In this document: positions 1 to 8,117 of the stretch, piece after piece
Layout of the letters: each line of letters begins with the position of its first letter
How positions within the stretch are numbered: the first letter of the stretch is position 1
Source of the DNA: Marsupella aquatica
Lineage: Eukaryota; Marchantiophyta
DNA length: 64,000 bases
Assembly (NCBI GenBank): GCA_973895155.1
Contig: OZ316891.1
Coordinates: forward strand, 7,440,001 to 7,504,000
Direction: 5' to 3'
Notes under the pieces: generated by a model
The model's input: only the letters and a program-made list of their open reading frames with translations
Told to the model about the DNA's origin: nothing
The model's database searches: none
Program-made: the position numbers and the translations under genes

Positions 1-485
1 TTGATAGACTGCGTCTGTTCTAATGAACAGATCACCGTTGCAGCGAACGAAAGAGTGATGCACGTCTGGCTTTCTGGGTAGAAAATTGGTGCCAGAAATC
101 GAAATAGACGCTGCAGAGAATTATCTAAGCAGTCCGCCGCTAGCCATCCATTCCGCCTCTTGAAAGATCCTGGAGCGAAGAAGGATTCTACATAAACCCG
201 AGGCTCACAATCAACCCTCTGTAAATCCTCGCCCTCCATCGGCGTCGAATAGACCTTCGCTATGAGCGCTTCAGTCCAAACACTGGGACGCGAGCGCACA
301 CCAATCCTTTCTTCAGCGTCCCAGACACCTTGATCGATAAGGCTGAATTCGCAAATCTTCCAAGGAAGTTGAAGCAGCTTCTTCAAGCCCATTTTTGCCA
401 GAGCCGTCTTCAACTGCCGCCTATGCACTGCATTCGATGGAATGTCTGCGAGTATTGGTCGCGTCGTCAGCTCAGTCTCCGCCAT
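1..485 (-). CDS. accessory ORF downstream of pol (partial, runs off left edge)
   Basis: An open frame starts at an ATG at 483-485 and continues without a stop to the window edge, about 161 codons. It lies downstream of pol on the same strand, the place of the env-like or third ORF of Athila/Tat elements. Seen in the sequence: a segment LDNSLQRLFRFLAPIFYPES followed by a hydrophobic stretch lines up with LDPDLRRVFSFLLPLVYPEK in the frame at 33148-34980, and the N-terminal pattern (K.G...L..LPW) also matches. No membrane segment or signal peptide is visible, so an envelope role is not supported. The fold may relate to the plant transposon/ATHILA ORF domains; that is a resemblance from memory only. 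Function unknown. Confidence 0.6.
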   Translation of the reverse strand, partial: MAETELTTRPILADIPSNAVHRRQLKTALAKMGLKKLLQLPWKICEFSLIDQGVWDAEERIGVRSRPSVWTEALIAKVYSTPMEGEDLQRVDCEPRVYVESFFAPGSFKRRNGWLAADCLDNSLQRLFRFLAPIFYPESQTCITLSFAATVICSLEQTQSI

Positions 486-493
486 CGCGTGAC

Positions 494-872
494 TTGTTAG
501 CTCCGTAAGCTCAGTGAGAATCGTGTTCCATAGTGAACTAGGGCGAAGCGCAACTGCTTACTCCTCAGCGTCCCGTTGAGCTGTCGCAATCCGCCATTGT
601 ACAAGACGCCTAGTCATCGGCTCACAGCGTCTCATGCAACTGAACTAATACAAAAGCGGACCTCTGCACAACGTCCTTTGTAAACTAAGTGGACGCTTCC
701 CCAGCGTCGAGTTACAATGGACGCTTTTCACAGCGTCCAATGTAAAAACTGAAAGTAACTAAAAAAAATAAAAAATAAAAATATGCCGAATACTTACTAG
801 GGAGGGTCACTAATTCTAACTAAGTATAACTACCGCCCTCCACTTAAATTGCAACCTGTCCCAGGTGGAATT
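494..872. repeat. spacer with left cluster of GACGCT/AGCGTC hairpins
   Basis: Noncoding spacer between pol and the accessory ORF. Perfect inverted arms are seen at 691-708 (GGACGCTTCCCCAGCGTC) and 719-738 (GGACGCTTTTCACAGCGTCC). A long-loop version lies at 604-632 and a half motif at 566-575. An A-rich run at 756-785 follows. No polypurine tract or LTR start could be fixed here; GGAGGGCGG (minus strand, near 836) is the only purine-rich candidate. Confidence 0.7.
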
Positions 873-3845
873 CTAAATGGAAGACTCATAGTACCGTTTA
901 ATCCTAAACCCATTGATTCTAGTGTTAAGTGGGTGACCATCTAAGGTAGTCAATGAAACTGAACCATTATCCCAAATGTGTGTAACTCGGTAAGGACCAA
1001 TCCAATGAGTATGAAGTTTCCCAAGAAATAGCATATAACGAGAATCAAAGACTAATGCTAAATCACCAACATCTAACTGCACTACGCGCAGCTTCTTATC
1101 ATAAGCAAGTTTACGCTGGTTCTGAATGGTGACTGTATGGTCTAATGCTAAAAGTCTAACTTCTTCTAATTTAACAATATTGGAAAACTGATGTGAGAGA
1201 CTATCTGAAGGAGAGAGTCGGTGTGGTACCAAGATACGTTCCGTTGGTAACGAAAATTCTATTGGAATAATACTATTCAGGCCATAGGTCAGATAGAAGG
1301 GGGTGTGAAGAGTTGTAATCTTCTCAGCGGTGCGGTAAGCCCATAATGCAGAATGGAGCTTCACATCCCAATCTGTCTTGTGAGATTCTACCATTTTATT
1401 CAGAATCTTGCCCATAATGCCATTAGCTCTCTCGGTTAAGCCATTAGCTCGGGGGTTGTAAGGAGTAGTTTTGCGATGCTTGATAAGATAAAGGTCAGTG
1501 ATTAACTCAATAGTTGAGTTAATAAAATGCAAACCCCTATCGCTTACCAACTCCAAAGGACAACCAAACCGGGTGATAATGTGCTCAAAGAGAAATGCAG
1601 CTGCGGTTATAGCATCATTCTTGCGAGTAGCTTTCGCCTCTACCCATTTGGTGGCATAATCAGTGGCCAAAATAATATATTTGCTTCGGCTTTTCCGAGC
1701 TGCTGGAGAAATTGGGCCAATAAAATCAATCCCCCATTTCTCAAATGGTGCCAACGGAAGGATAGGCGTAAGAGGCCATTTGGAACTAGCAGTGGGCTTC
1801 CCGATCCTTTGACAGGGATCACAGGTCTTAATAAAATTGTAAGTATCTCGATGCATAGTAGGCCACCAGTATCCAGCATCCAAAATTTTCTTAACTGTGG
1901 TATTCACAGCATAATGCCCACCGGTTTCTCCTGAATGTAAAGCTTCAATTACTTGGGGAAGTTCCCTATCCTCTAGACAACGTCGTAATTGTTGATCAGG
2001 ACCTTGTTTAAACAAAGTGCCCCGAATAATGGTATAGGGACCCACCTTATGAGCAAAGACAGCTCGTTCTTCCGCATTAAAGCCTTCAGGGAACGTTCCA
2101 TGAAGCAGCATGTGCACAATATTAAAATATCGAGAAGACTCCCCTTCAATGTGCCACAAATGCTCGTCAGGAAATTCATCGGAGAGATTATGCTGATTCT
2201 CCGGACCAGGTAACCGAGATAGGAAGTCTGCATTCTCATGATGTTTGCCAGGTCGGATATGAACTTCATAATCAAATTCTTGGAGTAGTAAAACCCAGCG
2301 GGCTACTCGTCCTGAGAGATCCACTTGGTTAACCAAATATTTTAAGGAATTATGATCAGTGTGAAAAGTAACCTGATACCCCAACAAATAGTGACGAAAT
2401 TTCTTACACGCAAAGACGATGGCCAAAGCTTCCCGTTCAGTGACGGAGTAGTTTTTCTCGGCTGCACTCATTTGGCGGCTGGCATAGTAAATTGGATGGT
2501 CACGGTTTTCCACATCCTTCTGACTGAGATTAGCTCCAATGCAGAACGCAGAAGAGTCAATGAAGACATGAAACTTCTTAGTCCAATCTGGGGGTGACAA
2601 AATAGGTGCAGAGATTAACCGATCCTTGAGCAACTGGAATGCTTGCTGCCGCTCCTCATTCCATGTATATTCCACATCACTTTTTAACAGTTGGGTTAAG
2701 GGTAAGGCAATATTAGCATGTTTATAAATGAACCGACGATAATACCCCACATGTCCCAGAAAAGCACGAAGCTGCTTTAAATCGGTCGGTGGTTGCAACT
2801 CCATAATTACTCTAACCTTCTCTGTATCAACCTCAATGCCGCGTTGTGAAATAACATGGCCTAACAAAATTCCCTCCTTCATACCAATAAAGCACTTTTC
2901 TGGATGAAGACACAACTGAGCCTCTCTACACTTCTGAAATGTCTTCTCCAAATGGACGAGGTGTTCAGCCGCTGACCCGTAAACACAAAAGTCGTCAATA
3001 AAAATCTCCATGAAATGCCGCAAATATTCTTGAAAAATAATCATCATAATGCGCTGAAAAGTACCCGGGGCATTACACAGCCCAAAAGGCATCATGGTAA
3101 ATGCATATGTACCCCAGTCGGTGGTGAACGTAGTCTTGTCGCGATCCTCCTTCCGAATGGACACCTGGTTATAACCAGAGTACCCATCTAAAAAACTGTA
3201 TAACTCATGCAAGGCCACTGAATCAAGTACCAGATCAATAAATGGCAAAGGATAATGATCTTTCCGAGTGGCAGCATTCAACTTCCGGAAGTCTTGACAA
3301 ACGCGAATTTTCGTTTTACCATCGGGTCCCGGCTTTTTGGGGACAATGACAATTGGTGAGACCCATTCACTACTCAAGACCGGGTAGATAAATCCAGCAG
3401 TCGTGAGCTTGTCCAACTCGTCTTTAACCAGGATGGAATATTTGGGATTCAAACGGTACTGTCTCTGTCGGACAGGTACTGCTCCTTCCATAAGGTCAAT
3501 ACGATGTTTGCCCAAATGTGGATGGATACCTTTTAAATCAGAATGACTCCAGGCAAAGACATCTTTATACTGGGTTAATAAACTGATATACTGTTCCCGT
3601 AGCTCTCCTTCGATATGCTTACCAATATTCAAAAACTTGCCTGGCTCAATTTCGATTTTCTGACAAGCTTTTGGATCCACAATTCCATCCGTGAGGTTTG
3701 CCGGCTGAAGTCCAAGTTTGGATACTTCTGGTGCAAATGGCTCAAGGGTAGCTGACACTCCCATATCATGGTGTAAATCCCTATTAGCCTCAGTATTAGG
3801 AGGTTCGTCTGCTGCTGGGCCCACTTCCGATGACGAAGTTAATTG
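873..3845 (-). CDS. pol: gypsy pol: reverse transcriptase, RNase H, integrase
   Basis: Polyprotein that copies the element's RNA into DNA and inserts it. From the first Met (3824) it has 983 residues. RT spans roughly residues 125-330, with LDGYSGYNQ, MPFGLCNAP and the catalytic FIDDFCVYG (Asp 277-278). RNase H follows at about 430-550 (HTDHNSLKYL). Integrase has an HHCC zinc region ending CDPCQR and the core residues in GIDFIG, VSDRGLHF and GLTERANG, giving D, D, E; the second box has Arg where Gln is usual. No chromodomain is seen. The frame is open upstream of the Met to the gag UGA at 3846-3848 and is the same frame as gag, so Pol is probably made as a Gag-Pol readthrough product. It ends with TAG. 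Confidence 0.93.
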   Translation of the reverse strand, partial: QLTSSSEVGPAADEPPNTEANRDLHHDMGVSATLEPFAPEVSKLGLQPANLTDGIVDPKACQKIEIEPGKFLNIGKHIEGELREQYISLLTQYKDVFAWSHSDLKGIHPHLGKHRIDLMEGAVPVRQRQYRLNPKYSILVKDELDKLTTAGFIYPVLSSEWVSPIVIVPKKPGPDGKTKIRVCQDFRKLNAATRKDHYPLPFIDLVLDSVALHELYSFLDGYSGYNQVSIRKEDRDKTTFTTDWGTYAFTMMPFGLCNAPGTFQRIMMIIFQEYLRHFMEIFIDDFCVYGSAAEHLVHLEKTFQKCREAQLCLHPEKCFIGMKEGILLGHVISQRGIEVDTEKVRVIMELQPPTDLKQLRAFLGHVGYYRRFIYKHANIALPLTQLLKSDVEYTWNEERQQAFQLLKDRLISAPILSPPDWTKKFHVFIDSSAFCIGANLSQKDVENRDHPIYYASRQMSAAEKNYSVTEREALAIVFACKKFRHYLLGYQVTFHTDHNSLKYLVNQVDLSGRVARWVLLLQEFDYEVHIRPGKHHENADFLSRLPGPENQHNLSDEFPDEHLWHIEGESSRYFNIVHMLLHGTFPEGFNAEERAVFAHKVGPYTIIRGTLFKQGPDQQLRRCLEDRELPQVIEALHSGETGGHYAVNTTVKKILDAGYWWPTMHRDTYNFIKTCDPCQRIGKPTASSKWPLTPILPLAPFEKWGIDFIGPISPAARKSRSKYIILATDYATKWVEAKATRKNDAITAAAFLFEHIITRFGCPLELVSDRGLHFINSTIELITDLYLIKHRKTTPYNPRANGLTERANGIMGKILNKMVESHKTDWDVKLHSALWAYRTAEKITTLHTPFYLTYGLNSIIPIEFSLPTERILVPHRLSPSDSLSHQFSNIVKLEEVRLLALDHTVTIQNQRKLAYDKKLRVVQLDVGDLALVFDSRYMLFLGKLHTHWIGPYRVTHIWDNGSVSLTTLDGHPLNTRINGFRIKRYYESSI

Positions 3846-3848
3846 TCA
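3837..3848 (-). promoter_or_regulatory. gag UGA stop in leaky readthrough context
   Basis: On the minus strand gag ends with TGA followed directly by CAATTA, then stays open in the same frame into pol. The CAR-YYA hexamer after a stop is the known type I (tobamovirus-like) readthrough context, normally with UAG. Gag and pol are neither overlapping nor frameshifted. The readthrough role is inferred; the in-frame arrangement is seen directly. Confidence 0.6.
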
Positions 3849-6800
3849 GGAGGGCCCAGTTGGTTTTATGGGAGCATCAGACAGATAAACTTCCAAGTAA
3901 CGAACTTCCTCCAGTTCAAATTCCAATGGCTGCAGGACTAGCGAAGAGGTCGAAAAATCCGAGGTGTACCCATCATCTGTTTGTGTTTCTCCAAAATGTG
4001 GTTCCGGAACCCAACTAACAGTCACCTTAGGCTTCCCAAATGAAAGCTCTTGAGATTGCCAATTAACCTGAACTTGAGCCTTATACAACCATGGTCGGCC
4101 TAACAAAACAGGAAAGCTGGATGGTATTTCCGGATTAATAACCACATAATCCAACAGAAAAGGGACACCAGCAATCAAAGTTTCTACTTTGGTCAGCTTC
4201 CCTATGGGTACCACACGAGACTGATCCGCCATGCGCAAAATCTTGGGAGTGGGCTCAAACTTAGTGAAACCCAAATTAAATGCTGCTGACTGTGTAATCA
4301 GATTAACGCTGGCTCCTCCATCCACAGGAACTCTCCGAATGACACACCCCTGGATTTGAACCTCAATTTCCATCGGTCCTTTGTCCTCCCACTCTGTTCG
4401 TAGCACATCCACAGAAGGTAACTTCTTCTTCCTCCGTTTTCCTGCAAGGAGGCTCCTCAGCTGTCGCCTATAAACCGGATTGTCCTGTAATAATTCCCCA
4501 ATGGTGATATGTGCAGGATGATTCTTGACATCTTCAACAATATCATAACCTGGATTTTTCAGTGGCTCTTTAGCTTTGACTACTACTGGTGGGTTAGGAG
4601 ATTGCACTTGCTCCTTAACTAGCTCTTCCAAATGGTCTTTCACTTCCAAAGAGATGTCGGGCAAGAAGTATTTTGGGTCATATCGGTCATAAGCAGGGTC
4701 GTCTTCTTTGTCGAGGCCTTCCTTACATGGCTTGCGCCCTTCATCCTTGGGAGCTTTCGCGACCTTCTGATGCTCGTGCTTCTTGGTCTCCTTTTTCTTC
4801 GAACGAGTAGTTGCGTAAATATTAGTCAGAACTTTATCCCGATTCTGAACTCGATCATTCGGCATACCAACTACTTCAGGTTTCACTAAATGACTTACCA
4901 AGACATCAGGCACCACCCCGGATACTGGTTGATGAAAAAGTGAATCTGGCTTTAATTCCACCCGATTTACATCCATATGTTGAATGAAGCTGCATTGCTC
5001 CATCTCTTCAGAATAAACCATCCGAATCTTGGCTTCAGGTCGACTTGCTTCTTTAACTGGCTCTTGAGCAAATCGAACCATCAGCCTAGGCTTAGCCGGA
5101 TTCGGGCATTCCACCGGTAAGTGTCCTTCTTTTCCACAGTTCCCACAGACAGGTGTATACCCCACCTCCTGTTTGGGATAAGGGCACTGGGGTGAATAAT
5201 GATCAGGTTGGCCACAATTCCAACAAGCCCCTTTTTGACGCGGCATTCCTCGTGGTGGGTATCCTCCCGGGGGTCCCATGGGTGGTCTTGACGTTGGTTT
5301 ATTGAAAGTGGGCTTAGGTGGTCCCCAAGTCGGTCTGGAAGCAGGAGGTGGTGGGAAATACTGTCCAGGGGGTGCTGTTTGGACGGTATACGCGGGATCG
5401 TACTCATACTCCTCAGCCTCTTCTTGACCATCTACATAATTCACCGGGGTTCGTAATGTGGGGCACTCGTTCGGGTAATGGCCCTGCTGACTGCATCGGG
5501 TGCACCATACGTTCATTCTCATGGGAGCAGGCAACCTTCGTACTGGTTTTACCGCGGCGATATTGACATTCAACTTGGACAATTGGCCAGAGAGTTCTTC
5601 CATCATGCGATCCATCTTCTTCTGGTTGGGAACTTTATTATTCCCTTTTACAGAGGATTTCTTCTTTTTAGGAGCAACGGATTCTGAGTCGGAACTTGAG
5701 CTTGAACTATCACTAGTGCTCGAATTTGTACTCTCGTCCTCCTCACTAGTGCTACTTTCACTTGATTCCGTCTCCGAGTCAGATTTAGACCTGGACGTTT
5801 TCTTCTTCTTTCTTTTGTCTTTCTTCAGGTCCTTCTTAACTCGTTTTCTCTCTGAAATCTCCGAGTCTACGTACTTCTGGGCTGCCTCTTGTACTTCTTC
5901 CAAAGTGGTGCCACCTTCTCGTCTCACGTAACGAGCAATCCTGGAGGGTAAACCGTTAATAAACCAGTCCTTGATAGTAGATTTCGAGGTAGCTGGATTA
6001 TATTGATCTACCAAATCCAATAATTTGTCCGCATATTTCCTCACAGACCCATGTTTCTTCATGTGCAGATGTGAGATTCGGGCAAAGGCACGCGCAGCTG
6101 CTCCTTCTTCTTTATATTTGGCCAAGAAAGCAGCCTTCAATTTCCCCCAATCCTGCTTGTCCGGAAAACGGTCATACCATTTCTGAGCACCCTTTTTCAT
6201 TAGACCACCAAACAGATTGGCTTTTTCAGCGTCTTGACTCTGTCCATTGGATGCAGCTGCAGCTTCAAATTCTTTCAAATACACCTCTGCATCCTCCTTG
6301 GAAGTACCGAAGAACCGGTCGTACCTCACATTATTTCGAGCCATCGTGGTTGGAGCTAGGAGGGTAACGAAAGGAAGAGCTGATCGGGTAGCAAATGGGT
6401 TTGGGCTGCCCAAGCCTGAACTGCTGCTTGTCTCACTAGAAGACGAACCACCGGCTTCACTCAGTGGTTCTGGATTATCCAATTGTGAAAGATCGACAGA
6501 ATTATCTTGGGCCAGCGATTCTGCAACTGTATTCTCGGGCAAACCCAAATTTCTTCCTTCGGTATGAGATAAGGCCCTCTCAGTGGTACTATCCACACCA
6601 GAGTCAATTTGGTTCACCGAACGTACTGTCTGCTGGCGGAGCTTGGTCTTTTGAGAACCAATAAGTTTTGGACCTGAACGAAGATTTACAAACAGGGGTC
6701 GGGTCGACGTGGGCCTTTCCAAAGAGCCACTTGCCTCTTGAATAGATCCCACTTGTTTCCACACACTACCCGGTGCAGGTGCTCCTGGTGACTGGAATTC

Positions 6801-6899
6801 GGGTAACAATGTGCGAGGGGTCACTACTAATTTTGCAGCATCCGAATTACTGGAGGTCTTGGTAGGTTTTCTTTTATTCGGTGGATCTCCCTCAGACAT
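3846..6899 (-). CDS. gag: gypsy Gag with three CCHC knuckles plus aspartic protease
   Basis: 1017-residue structural polyprotein that packages element RNA, with the protease at its end. The retrotransposon gag domain lies at about residues 185-350 (YLKEFEAAAA, WYDRFPDKQDW, WFINGLPSRI). A Lys-rich then Ser/Glu/Asp-rich stretch covers 352-410. Three zinc knuckles follow: CTRCSQQGHYPNEC (466-479), CWNCGQPDHYSPQC (559-572) and CGNCGKEGHLPVEC (585-598). The protease box VPVDGGASVNLI sits near 857-868, with DGG in place of D(S/T)G, a known variant of plant OTA elements. The start ATG at 6897-6899 is the first Met of the open frame. The stop is the leaky UGA described separately. Confidence 0.92.
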   Translation of the reverse strand: MSEGDPPNKRKPTKTSSNSDAAKLVVTPRTLLPEFQSPGAPAPGSVWKQVGSIQEASGSLERPTSTRPLFVNLRSGPKLIGSQKTKLRQQTVRSVNQIDSGVDSTTERALSHTEGRNLGLPENTVAESLAQDNSVDLSQLDNPEPLSEAGGSSSSETSSSSGLGSPNPFATRSALPFVTLLAPTTMARNNVRYDRFFGTSKEDAEVYLKEFEAAAASNGQSQDAEKANLFGGLMKKGAQKWYDRFPDKQDWGKLKAAFLAKYKEEGAAARAFARISHLHMKKHGSVRKYADKLLDLVDQYNPATSKSTIKDWFINGLPSRIARYVRREGGTTLEEVQEAAQKYVDSEISERKRVKKDLKKDKRKKKKTSRSKSDSETESSESSTSEEDESTNSSTSDSSSSSSDSESVAPKKKKSSVKGNNKVPNQKKMDRMMEELSGQLSKLNVNIAAVKPVRRLPAPMRMNVWCTRCSQQGHYPNECPTLRTPVNYVDGQEEAEEYEYDPAYTVQTAPPGQYFPPPPASRPTWGPPKPTFNKPTSRPPMGPPGGYPPRGMPRQKGACWNCGQPDHYSPQCPYPKQEVGYTPVCGNCGKEGHLPVECPNPAKPRLMVRFAQEPVKEASRPEAKIRMVYSEEMEQCSFIQHMDVNRVELKPDSLFHQPVSGVVPDVLVSHLVKPEVVGMPNDRVQNRDKVLTNIYATTRSKKKETKKHEHQKVAKAPKDEGRKPCKEGLDKEDDPAYDRYDPKYFLPDISLEVKDHLEELVKEQVQSPNPPVVVKAKEPLKNPGYDIVEDVKNHPAHITIGELLQDNPVYRRQLRSLLAGKRRKKKLPSVDVLRTEWEDKGPMEIEVQIQGCVIRRVPVDGGASVNLITQSAAFNLGFTKFEPTPKILRMADQSRVVPIGKLTKVETLIAGVPFLLDYVVINPEIPSSFPVLLGRPWLYKAQVQVNWQSQELSFGKPKVTVSWVPEPHFGETQTDDGYTSDFSTSSLVLQPLEFELEEVRYLEVYLSDAPIKPTGPS

Positions 6900-7160
6900 C
6901 CCTCATTCTCCAAGCACGGGTGATTTTGAGACACCAGACCCGCTCCTCAGGAGTCTTTATGCAAGGAGTCACCATTTAGGTGCGACGTTATCACCCCACT
7001 CCGGGAGATATGAACCTGCTTCCTCAAAGTGACTTCCCGTAGCGTCGTTCAACATCCCTTGCATGATTCCTCCCCCTTGCTATCCCGTAGCTAATACTTC
7101 CCTTCAGTGACCAGCCGAGATTCTAAAACCTCGTTTTCTCTGGTGCGTCCTTCAGGTTGA

Positions 7161-7318
7161 GACGCGGAAAGGCACACCAGAAGCGTCGCGCACGTTGGTT
7201 CGTCACAGATTCCTCCGGACGCTGCTCACAGCGTCCACTGGGATCGGACGCTACTCGAAGCGTCCTGACTTGCGGAATCTTCTGGGACGAATCGCATTGG
7301 ACGCTCTTCGCGGCGTCC
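7161..7318. repeat. middle cluster of GACGCT/AGCGTC hairpins
   Basis: Three close hairpins: 7217-7236 (GGACGCTGCTCACAGCGTCC), 7246-7265 (GGACGCTACTCGAAGCGTCC) and 7299-7318 (GGACGCTCTTCGCGGCGTCC). A weaker long-loop pair lies at 7161-7187. Arms pair perfectly while loops vary. They lie in the leader upstream of gag. Confidence 0.8.
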
Positions 7319-7443
7319 TTCCTTATCTCCTTTACGGTGGCGATTACTGGAACCGGGCGTTCCCCATAATCTCCGACTTCCTTCACCCTGAAATTTCTTT
7401 ACCACATGGTACGCTACACTAGGCCATCCTACTAATCAGACGT

Positions 7444-7704
7444 CTAACTCCTTCCTAATCTTCTACGCAATTCCTGGTGCATGATTCTTTCCGCTAACTC
7501 CCGAATGGAAATGACTAAATATCTCTCCTGTGTGATCCTACCATTCAGCCTTAATATTACTAAATGCAAACTTTCATCTTCCCACCAGGTGATAGTTAAC
7601 CAATGTATGCCATTCCTCCCTCTCAGGCTCAGAACCCAAGAATTAACATAACGATTCCTCAAATTCCTAATTCTTAATGTTCCCAAAGATCGGATAGGTG
7701 GCAT
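7444..7704 (-). CDS. small ORF in element leader (hypothetical)
   Basis: 86-codon frame on the element's coding strand between the primer site and gag. The product is Arg-rich and amphipathic (NGIHWLTITWWEDESLHLVI, then an Arg-rich helix-like tail) and looks more protein-like than the surrounding frames. No family is recognised. Some Ogre/Tat elements carry an extra ORF before gag, which is the only contextual support. It could be chance. Confidence 0.25.
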   Translation of the reverse strand: MPPIRSLGTLRIRNLRNRYVNSWVLSLRGRNGIHWLTITWWEDESLHLVILRLNGRITQERYLVISIRELAERIMHQELRRRLGRS

Positions 7705-7772
7705 CGGTCACACGAACCAGGATGGTTGGACAATTTTACAAATCATACGTCCCGAGCAACGTTAGAATAACT

Positions 7773-7979
7773 TCACTTGTCACTCAAAGTGTCTTTGGTG
7801 TCTTCGACTATCTCCAAAGCAACTTGACGAGCAACAGCTCCTCTCTGTGAGGCCTTTTCTAGTGGGAGGGCGGTTTCTTCTCTTAAGTTTGGTACCACAA
7901 ATTTTTCCAATACTCTTAAGAGAGCTTCCGGGGCGCTTTGGATAGAGTATGGCATCACCTCGAAATGGAAGCTCTTCAT
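7773..7979 (-). CDS. small ORF just after the primer site (hypothetical)
   Basis: 68-codon frame starting about 110 bases downstream of the primer site on the element's strand, in a different frame from the 7444-7704 ORF. The product (MKSFHFEVMPYSIQSAPEAL then an acidic helix-like tail) has no recognised domain. It may be a fragment of a longer leader ORF broken by indels, or chance. Confidence 0.22.
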   Translation of the reverse strand: MKSFHFEVMPYSIQSAPEALLRVLEKFVVPNLREETALPLEKASQRGAVARQVALEIVEDTKDTLSDK

Positions 7980-8092
7980 CTTTTTAACTGGAGTGATGAC
8001 GCATCTTCACAATTATAGTAGAACGTGAATTCCTCTCCCGTCTAGCTCCTTCTGGCATACACTGCCTGTACGTCAATTCAATCTTAAATTCG

Positions 8093-8111
8093 TTCCCCGG
8101 CAGCGGCGCCA
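8093..8111 (-). promoter_or_regulatory. tRNA primer-binding site of the Athila-like element
   Basis: Minus-strand TGGCGCCGCTGCCGGGGAA starts six bases after the LTR end (CTATACGACA). It begins with TGG, the complement of tRNA CCA, and differs by one base from the TGGCGCCGTTGCCGGGGA site shared by many plant Athila/Tat/Ogre elements. Confidence 0.85.
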
Positions 8112-8117
8112 AAAAGA

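Larger units (their letters stand above)
6900..8092 (-). other. leader between primer site and gag, with hairpins and two small ORFs
   Basis: About 1.2 kb of element leader. It holds a hairpin cluster and two short minus-strand ORFs listed separately. A 87-codon open stretch at 7123-7386 overlaps the hairpins and is not considered coding. Nothing else is recognised. Confidence 0.5.

Noticed and set aside
1-485. Envelope gene of the Athila-like element
   Set aside because: Position fits, but no signal peptide, transmembrane segment or envelope motif is visible.
7123-7386. 87-codon minus-strand ORF over the middle hairpins
   Set aside because: Its sequence is mostly hairpin repeats read as codons.
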